Assembly: GCA_018873225.1 (NCBI GenBank)
Contig: JAEILZ010000004.1
Location: forward strand, 4,526,001-4,590,000
Direction of reading: 5' to 3'
From: [Phialemoniopsis] sp. UDSM-2020
Lineage: Eukaryota > Ascomycota > Sordariomycetes > Thyridiales > Thyridiaceae
DNA length: 64,000 nt
Below, one piece after another: positions 1 to 12,615 of this stretch. The position numbers and the translations under genes were made by a program. The notes under the pieces are model-generated. The model ran no database searches. It was not told the origin of the DNA and saw nothing but the letters and a program-made list of their open reading frames with translations. Within the stretch, counting starts at the first letter, position 1, and each line of letters begins with the position of its first letter.

Positions 1-3000
1 AAAAAATCAGCCTGCTAGCGCTGCTCGGAGACCGCCTCCGGAGGATCCAGGCGCCACCTTGCAGGGCCTGCCACCTGCCTGGGTACCTACCTGTGCTGAA
101 AATCACAGCCCTGGAGCTGTGGTACCAAAAGAAATAAAAACCCTAACTTTGAAAGACTGTGTGACAAACAAACAGCCCATATCTTCAAAATACAAGCCGA
201 AGGTGTCACGGCGGGAACAGGCAGTAGTGGGCCTCGGCAAGATGTTGTCTTTCCTCTGAAAGTCGTGCCGAGGGCGAGACCTTTCAGAGGCAAGAGCTTA
301 CAATCACTCGGGGGAGGTTTGGGCGCTGAGCTTGTGAGAATATTTCAGCACGCTCGTGGATGGGACAGTGGTGGGCAGCGGGTCTTTCCCGGTGGCAGCA
401 CGCACAAGGTCCAGGGAGACAGGGTGCCTGTGGTTGCAACCCGGAAGTGGTTCCCACAAGCCCGACTTTTTCGTCCACTTTGGGTGTGAGCACTGTATCG
501 ACACGGACTGAGAGAGACCCAAAATGGTGGGCAGGTGCATTGGCATCCGTCATCAATCGAGATGAGCAAACAGGAACAGGCAAAGCCTTCCTGTGCTTCT
601 TGATGCAAAAAAGCAAAGCAGAAGTGTGAATACTGGTTCAGGTGCAACCTCGGGAGCTCTGGCTCCTGTCAGGGCAGCAATACGGCAGATCTTGCCTGTT
701 TGGTGACTGCATCGAGGCGTCATCCGTGCTGTAAAAGTTTGCAAAATGGGTGTGTGTCTGGTGTGTGTGCAGTGTGTCTTAGCACGGTTGTGGTCCGTGC
801 CGCCGTCCACACCAAAACTGAGCCGCCTACAAAGTACGACGGTGGTGGTTTTGGTGGTTGGTGTTCGGTGTTTTGGGTGTGCAGTCAGTGGCTTTGACCA
901 TTGCGTTGGCCGTGCCCCATTGCCATGTGCAAAGTAGCATCGCTGCTCCCGTAGCCTGTTACGGATCGAGTCATTCTAGACGGCAACAAGAAAAATTCTG
1001 AAGGGCATCAAAAACGTGTCATGACCTGCCATATGGGCTGTCTATCTTGCATATTCGCTGCTAGGCCGGAGGTTTCATCATCTCCCTTGACAGAGTCGAC
1101 TGGCGAGAGCCGTCCGGTGATAACCAGAGAGGGCTGGAAAGCGACACCGGATGGAAGTATGAGAGCATATTCGAGTCATCAAAACGGGATGGTTGGATGA
1201 ATGGTAGGTGTCTATTCTGATACCGTTTGCTCTTCTCCCTGCGTGCGTACGCAGTTTGCAAACCTCAGGCACTCGTCGGCAACGCATTTGGCAGTTGTTT
1301 GTCCCGGAGCAGGACGTGTGCAGAGCCGTCCTTCACACTGGTTTCCATCCATCCATCGAAACCATTCGAAGAACATGATAGAGCCCAGGCCTTGCGCATT
1401 TTCCGTCCCGCTAAAAACAAAAAAGTAACAGCAACACTCAGACCCAGAACAGTGCCCTAAACCCTTGTCTGTCTTGTCCGTGTAGGCCTGTTCAGAGGCA
1501 AGATGCGCTGTAGCGACCCACTAAAAGGCCCCAAGTAAAACAAAACAGAGCAGGGGACAAGAGAAAAAAAAAACTGCTCGGTTGTCCAATCCATCCATGG
1601 CTTGCCATGTTCTGGGACCTAAGGCCATTCCAGGCAAGGCGCGCCCCGTTTTAGATCCCGGCCTAACGTCCCAGCGAGAACCGGGAGAGATCCATCGATC
1701 CTTGGGAGGAGCCAGAGGGAAAAAAGCCTAGACTGGCGGCGGCGGTGCAAGACGAGTGGATGCTGGCCCATGGATGGCCTAGGATGGGTGGTCGGGTCGG
1801 GCTAAGACGCGATGGATGGAGCTTGTCTGGTGCTGCTTGCTCGATGACCTTAGCTTGCAGACCCTTGTCAAAGCAGCATTTTGACGGCAGTCAGAGCAGT
1901 CAGAGCAGATGCCAAACAGAGGGGGAAAGATGGGTGCCCACCACCCACATTTTGTTGCCATCGAGACCTGGGCTTCCAGGCTTTTCTTGTTCCCCATCGG
2001 CCGCTAGAAGCTACTCCGTCGTCAGACTTGGCGGGTTGCGGAGGGGCTTTCTGCTTTTGCTCAGGTATTTTTTGTACCCTAGCCACACTGCAGAGGTACA
2101 TCAGCGAGACAAAGCAAAACAACCCGTCCGCCATCGTCCCCTCCCGCGCCGCCGCTGTAGGTACCTGCTTGCTGCCCGCACCCACCCACACCAGCCCAAA
2201 TTCCCGCTCCCGCCCATCACCCATTCCATCCCATCTTTCCCTCGTGGCCGTTGAACCCATAAACACTACCCTCCGCCATTGCCAAACCTGTTCCTCGTAG
2301 CCAGTCGTTTACCACCTACACACAGCTCTTCAGACGAAAACAGGACAGGAGGCATTCCCTACGATACGAGCCAAGGACGCCATTTTCCTTTGCTGGCGAG
2401 TCCAATTGTTCGACCTTTGACTCACGTGGCTCGAGCTTCAGCGCTTTTCCCACTGGCTCACGGTGTTGGAGACACGACGGCCCTGCAGATATTGGCCTCT
2501 CTGCACACTGCTCGACACTTGGGAAAGAAGAGACGAGGAAACACCGTGGTTGGCCTGGTTGCATTACCGACAAGCGGTCACTGTTTGATTGGAAGAAAGC
2601 GGTGTATTTCTCTTTTTGTTTCTGGAATAGAACCCTGGACAACGCAACGGTCACAAGTGCACTTGACTGGCAGCAAGCAGACGCAGCACGCAGCACGCAC
2701 CCCACGCCCGACCAGCGCATTCGGCCAAGCAAGAGCAACGGCGCCCGACGACATACACGTGGAACCAGTCTTGACTTTGGCACCGGCCGATTCCCTCAGC
2801 AATATTCCCGGCCTTTGCCTCTCCCACGTATGCACCCGACGCATACTGTCGATACCCTGGCGAGGTAGACAAACCGTGACACGCTGAGCTCCCCCCCAGC
2901 GCCGCCATCACCCAGATCGCCGCCGTCCACAAACCACCCCTGGCACGCCATTGCTGTTGCACAACCCAACCCAGGAACGACCTTTGACCACCCAAACTTC

Positions 3001-3484
3001 CGCTCCCCACGCGACCCTTACATATCTGCCCCAGACCGCCTGTGGTACCCAACCTTGGATGTGGAAAGCAGACTGAACAGCTGGACCGCCGAATCATCCA
3101 CTCAAAGGAAAGGGGACTAGTCCCTGAGGGACGACTGCTTCGAGTCAGAGGACGATATATATAAACGGTGTTTGCGACTGTGGAGAACAGCCATCTGCTT
3201 CATCTCGCCAGCCTCCTTCTTGGAAGCACCTTCTCTGGGCAGCTTCGCCAGTAACGACTTTTGTTCGCGGTGCTCTTTACCAGTAGCAAGCTTGTTCTTG
3301 ACGCTCACCTGCTTGATCTTGGGGTCTAGTACTATCGCTACTCTCACACCCTCTGCGTCACCCGGGCCTTTGACGATCACTCGGACTCTACTTTGCTCGG
3401 AATCGAGATCATCTCGCCAGAACCAACATCTTCGCCTATGTCCCAGCATCTATCCCAGACACAACTCCACATGCACACGGCAAC
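1..3484. other. Non-coding stretch, includes promoter of the next gene
   Basis: No gene is supported here. Open frames are short, overlap one another on both strands and resemble no family I know. There are GT-rich runs near 747-778 and pyrimidine-rich runs towards the right end, as is common upstream of fungal genes. A TATA-like run (TATATATAAA) lies at about 3155-3164, roughly 320 nt before the ATG at 3485, and may mark a core promoter with a long leader. An unannotated non-coding RNA or an upstream exon cannot be excluded. Confidence 0.5.
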
Positions 3485-5192
3485 ATGTCGCCAAAACTCA
3501 AACCTTTACTACTCCCGCAGCTCGTCGAGGAACGGAGGATGTTAGAGGTACAGCAGGTCATGGGCTCCGAGGTCGATCCGTCCCACGTCTACTCTGCCGA
3601 TAACACATCCTCGTCCGACATTGCTTCTCCCGTCACCCCCACCTTCTCCCAGCGCAGCGGCCATATGCGCTTCTCCAGCTCCTCGTCATCCCTCGAGCTC
3701 ATGCCATCTGCGCCGCTCTGCACTGACAATCCCGTGTCACCGACGCAGTTGGCATATACCAGCAAATCTGTCAAGAGCCAGCTTCCGGATGTGCAAGAAG
3801 ACCCTGCCGAGAGAGAGGAGGAGGAGCCTACACTAGTCCAGAGCGAAAGCGGTGCGCTCGACTATTGTCTATGTATGTATTGGATCTGCCTGATCCCTCA
3901 GATAACAAGCCTTTTACTAACCAGTTCACTCAGGCGACGAACCTTGTTCTCATGGCGAGAACAGCACTTTCGATACCCCCGGCATCTACGATTATGACTA
4001 TGATGCCGGTTTCCTCAGTGACAGCGACTTCAGCACCAGCTCGCGGTCCAAGAGGCGCCGCGATGTGGCGGCAGAGTCGCTGTCGGGCATTACATCACAG
4101 ATCACCTCCCGGATACCCGGGCTTTCTCGGTTGCGCTCCAACAGCAAGCGCTCCAACCTCACCTTCACTCCCGCTTCCGACCCGTCCCTCGATCTGCGGC
4201 CCACCCTGTCTCGTGCAGCCTCGAGTCGATCTTCATCCATCTCGGCGCCAGTTCGCCATGTGCCGGACCGCTCCTTCGAGCCTCCTCTGCCGCCCACCCC
4301 GGCGCTATCGTACTACGGGAGCACTGAGAGCATTGTCATGTCTTCGACCCACGACATCGACCTCGTCAGCGTGCAGCAGAGCCTGGAGCGTGAGCGCGCC
4401 ATGGCCACCACGCCCCTCTTGCCCCCGCTTATGACTGGCCTTCCTTCATCTTCGCAACCTCAATCTGTGGCCCAGTCACCTCTACAGTCACCGACCATCG
4501 CCCCGAGCCCCTCCACTGTGGATCCGATGGCTTCTCAAGTGTTCTCGCTGCCTCCTTTGAGCAGCAAGCCCTCGCTGTCCTCGTTCCGCCCGGCATTGAA
4601 CTCTAGCGCTTCTGCTCCGGCCACTGCTCCTGTCTCTGCCTCAGAACTACCCTCGCCCCTCCCGGTGTTCGACCTGCTCGAGCAGACAGACGCCTGGTCT
4701 GACCGCCTAGGGCACGCCAACTACACCATTGTTCCCAAGCCGCATCAACCCGAGGATGCCAGTCTCAGGGCGCTCCAGGGCTTCCGGACCGACTGGGACC
4801 AGGCTCGGGTCAACTACACGAAGCACCTGGCTCGCACTGGTGAGCACTACGGGTCTACGTCCAAGACATTCCACCTCACCGAGGCCAAGTGGGCCGAGAC
4901 CGAGGAGAACTGGAAGGTCGAGCATGACATCCTAGTCGATCGGATTGTGGCCACAGGGGACTATGATGCCCTGCCACAGCAAGAGTGGTCACGCCTGCAT
5001 GGAGAGGTCCCCAGCATCATCCCGAGGATGCTCGATGCCAAGGGGAAATTTCCCGAGCTTGGTGACCAGGAGATCGTGGGCCCCATGATTCGTGACGCTG
5101 TCATGGTCCGAGACCAGCTGACCGCCGACGAACGACAGTCCACATCCAACTTCTGGAGGAGTCTGGCTGGCAAGGTGGGCCTGAGAAAATGA
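3485..5192 (+). CDS. Hypothetical low-complexity fungal protein
   Basis: Two exons (3485-3872 and 3934-5192) with a 61-nt intron containing a perfect TACTAAC branch site give about 548 residues. The ATG at 3485 opens the first frame that splices cleanly. I do not recognise a domain. The first two thirds are rich in Ser, Pro and Thr, with a basic patch (SKRRRD) just after a Tyr/Asp-rich segment, and look disordered. The last 130 residues are more ordered, charged and Trp-containing (for example FRTDWDQARVNYTKHL) and probably form a helical domain. No signal peptide or membrane segment is seen. It could be a structural or regulatory protein; no function is inferred. The gene itself is well supported by length, codon use and the splice site. 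Confidence 0.75.
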
Positions 5193-8100
5193 GACACCCC
5201 AACAACCAACAAGAAAAACAACCCGGACGCTTGCGATCTTCTCAAATCAGAGGACGCAAACGGCCTTGATGACTGCATGTTTGCATACGGGAAGCCTGCG
5301 GCTTTCCGACATGACGGATTTACGACCTAGAAAATTGCCTGCAGCGCCGATCAGCTCTTTTGTTTTGTTCCCATTTGTCGAGCTCTTTTTTGTTCGTTTG
5401 TTCTGCCGTAACATCCGGCAACCAAGATACCCCTGACTTCAGTCACTCCTTTTTCCCCACCCGTGGCCAGCTTAGACTGGCGTGGTGATGTGCTGTCTCT
5501 TGCCTGCGTCCTCGGATGCGAGTCTTGTGGGCAAAAGCGGCATTTTTTGTTACTGTTTATTGTCTAGATCAAAGAAACTGTACAACTCGCAACAGGATCA
5601 CTTGGTGGCTTGAGCATATCTTGCCCATATCCTTGCTGTGCCACCTCATGTACTAAACCCCAAAGGGGGAACACTCCATGCAAAGCGACTGTACATACGA
5701 ATGCAACATTTTTGTACACGGATAGATGGCGATGGTGTTTGGGTCGATGGATGGGATTCGCCAACGACGGCGGCCGCCACCCGGCGCGGTGGCATCTGGG
5801 AAAAGTAGGAAAGACATTTACAAAAATAGACTCTTGCATGGATCGATCTTGGATTGGCGCCTCTTGAAGTTGTGACTTGTTTCAAGTGTACATCGACGGC
5901 CGTGGCTAGTTTTGCTGGCGACCAGCAGCGTCGTTGGTATCGTGACACAGGCGTGCTTTAGCAACATCGACAGATGCATCTGTCTTGAGGAGTACATCTG
6001 TTTCAGAACAAGCTTCACTGCATCCGAGAGACATGAATGTTCCAAATAACTCCGAAGAGGTGCGAAATCCTGACGTGGTCTCTCCACCATACGCCGTCGT
6101 TGCCGGAGGTCACGCTTCTCCAGCAGAACCCAACACGAGGCGACCCTTGTGGTTGATCTGCACTGGGGACTTGTTGATCAGCAAAGCCTGACTGGTAGCT
6201 CGTCATTCAGCTCGCCCTTTATCACTGCCAATAGGAAGCCTTGTCTTAGTCAAGCTGAGATCTACTGTCGGATCCAGCGCCGTTCCTAGGGCCCGTGTAT
6301 GCGAGCTCCCACCTGACCAGCCCCCTTCCCCCATCTCCCCGCGATCATTCCTTCTTTTCTGCTACACCTCTACCCTTTCCACCTATTCTATCTCAAACAC
6401 AGGTCGCTGCCCGCATCTTTTGAAACACGTGGCGCCGCCGAGCTGGGCGCAGCAACCCAAAGCAAGTTCGACGGGATCGTGCAGGTCGGCAAAGGAAGGA
6501 AGGGGGAAAAAAAGGTTCAGGCCCGAGCCGTGCATGCAAGTCCGGGAAGGGGCTCTCGCGCGTCACGAGCGTGGGCAAGGAAAAAATCCGGCGATCGGGA
6601 TGGGCCTCTCTCCACCTCCCACTTACCGACATTGTGGTGTGAGGATGGGCCGATGGACTGGGTGCGAAGTTACGGGCGGAACGGCAAGGTGCAGTAGAAG
6701 CCGCTGCCTGGTTCTGCCCGCCTCTCGATTTGCTTCCATACCGTGAAGCGTCAGTCAAGAGAGGTCCCTTCGTCGCACAGAACTTCTTTGTGCTCCCTGA
6801 GCTCAGGTGCCACCCGTGCCTGCCGGGCGCTGGTGCACTGCCTTCGAGCGAACGCGGAGGCGTGTCGTGAGACCGTCGCACCGTGGGTTGCGGTTTGCGT
6901 TGACAGTGAACACCTTCCTGGGAGTAACTAGCGGTGTCTTGCTACGTACGCAAATGCTGGTGTGGGGTCTCTCACTGACAAGAGAGCACGGCGACTAATT
7001 GGTACGGCACCGATTGCTTCTTCACCTAGCTTGTGGTGAAGGGTGAGGTTGTACGACGGCGCTGGGACCGGCTTGGCCCTGTGTGGATGACGGGCCGTGA
7101 TACAGAGCCAGCCACCATGCCAATACGATCCACACCAGCACTTGGCTCATTGCCAACTGTCTGTCAAAGAGAGCCCTGGAGGCTTCAACCAGCGCAAGGG
7201 CGCCACCTCGTCAAGATTCGTCAAGAGGCGTGTCTCAACAAGACCCTTGAAGGGGTAGAATTAGGAAAGGAGTTGCTCATGGACTCATCATTCTGCATGT
7301 GTACAGTGCCATATTCAAGTTATGATGGACAGACCTGCGCAGGACTCGACGCCTCGTGGGACAGAGACATCTAGACAGGTCTTGAGGGGGTGAAGGGTAA
7401 GTCTGACAGCGCGCGCTATCGGTTTGATCCAGTCTGCTGACCTGATATCAAGAAGTAGAGGAGATATCCGTGAAGAAACGAGAAATAGGGAGATAATTTA
7501 AGCTCGGAGGTCTTGGGTTTGTTACATATGAGCACCATAATTCCTCGCATTGATTGCTGCGCTAAAGCACAAACTGATGTTCGTCATGCTTTGTCTTACT
7601 GTCTCATGTTGGAGACTTTAGAACGAATCTCTGCCATCAACACGTCGCTAGTGATACATGTTGGACGGTAAGAAGTTGACTATGATGAATAATAAAGGCA
7701 GTCCTGCGGTGCCCATGACCGATATTCAGCTATGCGATTCTTCCGCCGAGGTGGGATTCGAATGTAACCTCGCCATGCCACGCACCTCATCACCCTGGGG
7801 GCTCGCGTCATCAGATCCTGAAGCGCTCATTGAAGACCCCCACGTCAAACATGCGTCTTCCTCAAGCCTGGATATGGGAAGCAGACACGTTTTTAAAGCG
7901 ATCATATTCGCCTTCCTATCATGGCGCCGCGAAACCGAATCGACAATAGAGACCGAGCTCAGGCCTAGGTGGCAAAGTTCGCCATGATGCCATTCATTAC
8001 CGGAGATGTGTAGCTGTCTGATAATTACACACGAGATCCCAAGAGGCTGGGCATAGTCGAAAAAGGCAGCTCAGTAGGTGGCCAAGCCCTAATCTTGCTA

Positions 8101-8461
8101 TTATCCTATCCAGTAATCCAATTATTCCCCCGTGTCGGCGGTAGAGGTAGGCATGTGCACTGGCCATCGCGATGACAGGATGCCATGACGTGCTCCTTGG
8201 CTGCACCTCTACAGCCAGGAGGCCCGTATATCTTCCTTGCAGAGCATTGCCAGAAGTGGAAATCCTACCGCCGCGCAAGATCGAGAGTCTAGGTGTTGCC
8301 AGCGAGGGCATTTGCTTAAATACCTTTGATAGACCCCGGTGACTGCTAAATAGCCAGCAAGCATTCTGGATCACCGCGATTGAATTGGATCCCTCGCATT
8401 ATATCTAGGCGCGTCCTTTGTTAGAATCTCTGTCATTGATGTGCCCTGCCAACTCCATCCC
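5193..8461. other. Long intergenic stretch
   Basis: 3.3 kb without a convincing gene. Several frames of 60-160 codons exist on both strands, but they lack family resemblance, overlap each other, and many begin at non-ATG codons. The left part should hold the 3' UTR of the upstream gene and the right part the promoter of the permease at 8462. I see no transposon ends or long repeats. Confidence 0.5.
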
Positions 8462-10570
8462 ATGACGTTCCTTTCCACGCTCGCATCGCGGTTCAAGCCG
8501 GGCGCGACGACGGTCGAGACACGCCACCATGACCCCGAGCCAGCGTCCGACTCGGAACCCTCGGTCATCCACGACGGAAACCTCACGTACACCCTTGCAA
8601 AGGGCGGCAATGGCTCATGGCCATCCTATCAAGAGGCTGTGGGTGCCCCAGTCGAGGCCCGCTCGCCGTTGGGATATCACGTCGGGTGGGTGAGCGTGGT
8701 GTTCCTCAATGTAAACATGTTGATTGGCACCGGTATCTTCTCGACTCGTAAGTTTAAAATGATGTGGAGATGATGATGATTTAGGGTCGTGTCTAACTGA
8801 TTGGAAGCGGCTTCCGTCTTGAGAGGCACTGGTTCGGTCGGTCTCGCGCTCATTTACTGGACAATCGGCATCTTCATGGCTCTGGCGGGTCTGACCGTCT
8901 ACCTCGAGTTGGCGAGTTACTTTCCAAATCGAAGTGGATCGGAAGTTGTCTACTTGGAGCAAGCCTATCCGAGACCGAAGCACTTCTTCCCAATCGCCTT
9001 TGCCGTTCAGAGTGTTGCCTTGTCTTTCAGCAGTAGTAATGCGATCGGTAAGTATGCGGACATCCTTTCTCAAGAGACTGGCTACTGAAGACTGTCTTCA
9101 TAGTTCTCTCAAGATATCTATGGCGCATCCATGGCGAGGAACCTAGCCCCTGGCAACTCAAAGGGGTAGCCATGGCTGCCTACACTGTCGCCGTGATTTG
9201 CGTCATCATCCACAACAAGTACTCCCTGTGGGCGACGAATGTGCTGGGAGGCGTCAAGATCATCACTCTCATTTTCATCAGCATCACTGGCTTTGTAGTC
9301 CTCGGCAGGAATGTGTCCAGCGTACCAGACCCTGTTGTCAACTTCCACAATGCCTTCGAGGGCACGACACAGAATGGCAATGACCTGTCCACTGCCCTCA
9401 TCAATATTGTGTTTTCGTACACCGGATATCAGAACGCATTCAACATGGTCAACGAGATCAAGAACCCGATCCCGACACTCAGACGATACGCTACCGCATC
9501 GGTGCTGATAGTTGCGGTCCTTTACATGCTGTGCAATATTGCGTACTTTGCTGCCGGTAAGCGAAGAAAACATCTTCTCTCGATTGGTGACAAATGGACT
9601 CACTCCATGATCCAGTTCCGAAAAACGAGCTTAAAGCGGCCAAAGAGATTGCCGCTGCTGTCTTCTTCACCAAAGTATTTGGCAAAGGACGTGCCGAGCA
9701 GGCACTCAACGTCTTGGTACTGCTGAGTGCTTTTGGAAACCTCCTTGCCGTTCTTATCGGCCAGTCTCGTCTCATCCGTGAGATTGGTCGCCAGGGTGTT
9801 CTTCCTTGGCCCAGCTTCTGGGTCTCGACCAAACCCTTCGGAACGCCCCTCGGGCCCTATTTTCTCAAGTGGATCATGACTTTCATCATGATCGCTGCTC
9901 CGCCTGCAGGTGATGCTTTCCAGTTCGGTAAGTCTTTGAGATTGTCTGGCTACCAAGGCTTGCTTCTTACGCATTTGCACAGTGATCAGCCTGAAGACAT
10001 ACCCGGAAGCCATATTCAACTTTGCACTCGCCGTCGGTGTGTATATCATTCGCCATCGACGCAAACGAGCCGGGCTAGGTCGTACAGAGTTTCGATCCTG
10101 GCATGTCGTGGTTGTCTTCTTCATCCTGCTCCAAATCTACATCCTTGCCATGCCTTGGTGGCCGCCCAAGGGTGGACCATATGCTGGCGAGTTTAGCTTC
10201 TGGTATGCGACACATTGTGTTGTGGGTATTGCGATGTAAGTCATCTCCACCGACAGACTGTGCACTTATCAGCTCTCTCAAGTACTGACCGATGCCTAGC
10301 ATTGTGCTTTGCTTTCTTTACTACGCGTTCTGGATGTGGCTCCTTCCGCGGTGGCAGGGCTACAGGATCCGGACAGAGATACTCGAGATCTCAGACAACG
10401 GCGCAAATACCCATCGCCTTGTTCAGGTGCCATTGGACGGAGTCCCGCAGTGGGATGCGGAGCACGATGAAGCCGGGTTTCTGCGCCGGCGACGCCCAGG
10501 TGAGGGTCTCCATACACCACCCAAGACAGAGAGCCAGACCGGAGGAACTCAGGAGCCCTTGAAGAACTAG
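8462..10570 (+). CDS. High-affinity methionine/amino acid permease, Mup1-like (LAT family)
   Basis: Six exons (8462-8747, 8808-9047, 9104-9556, 9616-9927, 9983-10235, 10300-10570) give about 604 residues, the usual size for fungal Mup1-type permeases. All five introns are 55-64 nt with GT-AG ends, four of them splitting a Gly, Val or Ile codon. After a polar N-terminal tail of about 75 residues the protein has about a dozen hydrophobic segments. The family start motif GTGIFSTPASV spans the first splice junction. The C-terminal tail is polar and Arg-rich, as expected on the cytosolic side. The likely role is proton-driven uptake of methionine or related amino acids at the plasma membrane. An earlier GTG at 8441 was not used because the ATG at 8462 gives a normal N-terminus. 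The substrate is inferred from family only. Confidence 0.85.
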
Positions 10571-11042
10571 GGAAAAACTACGCGTATCGTAAGGCTCGGA
10601 CTCGTTTGTTCCTGAGAGGTAGCGAAGGTGGAGAGGACTGCTAGAGTCATGGCGGTACATCTCAATACTGGCTGTGAGGTCAATCTTGTTCCAGGGAGCC
10701 AGTAAGTATAAGCAAGTGGAATTATCTGAATGATAGCCAGGTGTATTCTGACTCATAATGTCCATGATCGTAATGAGGTGTGGTCTCTGGACCATCATGA
10801 CCATTGGCGTCCGGTGATTGGCTTGTTCTGTGTTTGACGTCACCCGAAGGGCGCCGGCCTTCCGATCGCGGATCACCGCGTGCGGAGTTCGCCCCCGCTT
10901 CGACGCACGCGACACCGACACCTCACCCTTCTGTCCTGGCCGTGAATAATCATCTGAGGGGTTTCTTCTCTTCTTTTGTTCGTTCCGCATCATACTGCGC
11001 ATTGTCCCGTGGACGGTAACAACAGTTTCAAGTCGCATCGCA
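10571..11042 (+). other. Intergenic, 3' region of permease and promoter of MFS gene
   Basis: 472 nt between two genes on the same strand. It should hold the permease terminator and the promoter and leader of the MFS transporter at 11043. I see no clear TATA box or repeat. Confidence 0.4.
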
Positions 11043-12503
11043 ATGGGCTCGCGAACGGACAGCATTGCGCTGCACGAGCTATCCCCGGAGCACGAGACTG
11101 GGGATGCGCTTCGACAGGACGATCTGAGCGGTCAGAGCACCGAATTTGCCGGTTCACGAAGGCTCGAGTCAGATAGAGCTAGGCTGTTGGCCCTCGCCGG
11201 CAATGCCATACTGCAACTGCCGATCTGGGGTATGAAGCTACACTCACCAGGGCCCAATGTGTCTCATTCACTGACATTCGTGCGGATAGGCTTTGCGATG
11301 AGTTATGGCGTGTTCCAAGAATACTACTCGTCTAATTGGACATTCAGCGGAAGCCAGGATGTCACCGGTATCATCGGCACCACCTCCAACGGTGTCATGT
11401 ATCTCTCCATGCCCATCCTCTTCGCCATGTTTACGAGGCGATGGGCACACAGGCGACAGCTCGCTGTGCTTTGCGGCATTGCGCTAACATCGCTGAGTTT
11501 CCTGCTATCTTCCTTCAGCACGCACGTGTGGCATTTGGTCGCGACTCAGGGTGTTCTGGCAGCGCTTGGGTGTGCTCTCGTCTACAGTCCCACGACACTG
11601 TCCCTTGGCGAGTGGTATAGCACCAAGAACAGGGCGATAGCCTACGGTATCGTCTTATCAAGCAAGAATATTGTCGGGTCAGCATGCCCCTTTCTTCTGC
11701 GAGCGCTGTTGGATAGATATGGCTTTCGAATGGCCATGATAGTCTGGATGTCCATCACAGCTGGCACGAGTCTCGCAGCATTTCTGCTGGTCAAGACTCC
11801 ATCTTCGACGCTCGATCAGACGAGGAACGGCCATCCTGCCACACGACAGATCCCCTGGAGCTTCTTGAAGCATCAAACCTTCTACATCTACACTGTGGCC
11901 ATCGTACTGCAGAGTTCGGGCTACGGTATCCCGCAGACATACCTCAACACCTACGCACATGATGTGACGCTGCTATCGCAGACGACGGCTACCCTGATGC
12001 TTACGGTATTCAACCTTCCCGGCATCATGTCGTCCTCTTTCTTTGGCTACCTGAGCGATAATAGCCATTTCCGTCTCTCTGCGTCGACAGTGACGTTCAT
12101 CTCCGCCATCAGCTCGGCCCTGTCTGCTTTTCTGTTCTGGGGCCTGACATCGCCAGGGAGCTTGGGCCTTCTGATTGTGTTCTCCATGACCTTTGGTTTC
12201 TTTGCTGGCGGCTACAGTGCAACGTGGGGTGGGGTGATCAACGAACTGGAAAGCGAGGCTGCAGAGAGGAACGAGGCGATCGACACAGGAATGGTCTATG
12301 GCCTGCTCAATGGAGCTAGGGGCATTGGCTACGTGAGCGGTGGTTTGGCTGGTGTGCCGCTCCTCAAAGCCGGAAGTCTAGGTGCTGCCGGAGGATTTGG
12401 ATATGGTACCACTTATGGGCCGTTAATTCTGTTCACCGGGCTTTCGTCGATGTTTGGCGGATGGAGCTTGCTATGGAGGTCCAAGAGGTTATGTCGGCAC
12501 TGA
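11043..12503 (+). CDS. MFS transporter, monocarboxylate-transporter-like
   Basis: Two exons (11043-11229 and 11290-12503) with a 60-nt intron. The intron is a multiple of three and has no stop, so an unspliced frame stays open, but splicing restores the motif LPIWGFAMSYGVFQEYY typical of fungal MCT-like MFS proteins. The product is about 466 residues: a polar N-terminus of about 50 residues followed by around 12 hydrophobic segments. The family usually carries monocarboxylates or small organic solutes across the plasma or vacuolar membrane. It lies convergent with the F-box gene and about 8 kb from the biosynthetic cluster, so I see no reason to link it to that cluster. The substrate is unknown. 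Confidence 0.82.
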   Translation: MGSRTDSIALHELSPEHETGDALRQDDLSGQSTEFAGSRRLESDRARLLALAGNAILQLPIWGMKLHSPGPNVSHSLTFVRIGFAMSYGVFQEYYSSNWTFSGSQDVTGIIGTTSNGVMYLSMPILFAMFTRRWAHRRQLAVLCGIALTSLSFLLSSFSTHVWHLVATQGVLAALGCALVYSPTTLSLGEWYSTKNRAIAYGIVLSSKNIVGSACPFLLRALLDRYGFRMAMIVWMSITAGTSLAAFLLVKTPSSTLDQTRNGHPATRQIPWSFLKHQTFYIYTVAIVLQSSGYGIPQTYLNTYAHDVTLLSQTTATLMLTVFNLPGIMSSSFFGYLSDNSHFRLSASTVTFISAISSALSAFLFWGLTSPGSLGLLIVFSMTFGFFAGGYSATWGGVINELESEAAERNEAIDTGMVYGLLNGARGIGYVSGGLAGVPLLKAGSLGAAGGFGYGTTYGPLILFTGLSSMFGGWSLLWRSKRLCRH

Positions 12504-12615
12504 TCGAATTGGTTGGATTGGCATCGATTTCGCTTTCAAAGCGAATGGACCGCATCTTTCGTGACCTTACGTCACAAGCACGATGCTCGCATACATAGGA
12601 TGTTTCATAGTGTCT

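Noticed and set aside
3117..3449. Minus-strand frame of about 110 codons rich in Lys and Glu
   Set aside because: It is the complement of a pyrimidine-rich promoter/leader of the gene at 3485; composition alone explains it.
6393..6881. Minus-strand frame of about 160 codons
   Set aside because: It has a low-complexity Pro/Arg/Ser composition and no recognisable family, and other frames overlap it. It is more likely chance in GC-rich intergenic DNA.
7741..7830. A TTCGAAT-containing stretch resembling a tRNA T-loop
   Set aside because: Neither strand gives a matching acceptor stem, anticodon stem or D-arm at the required spacing.
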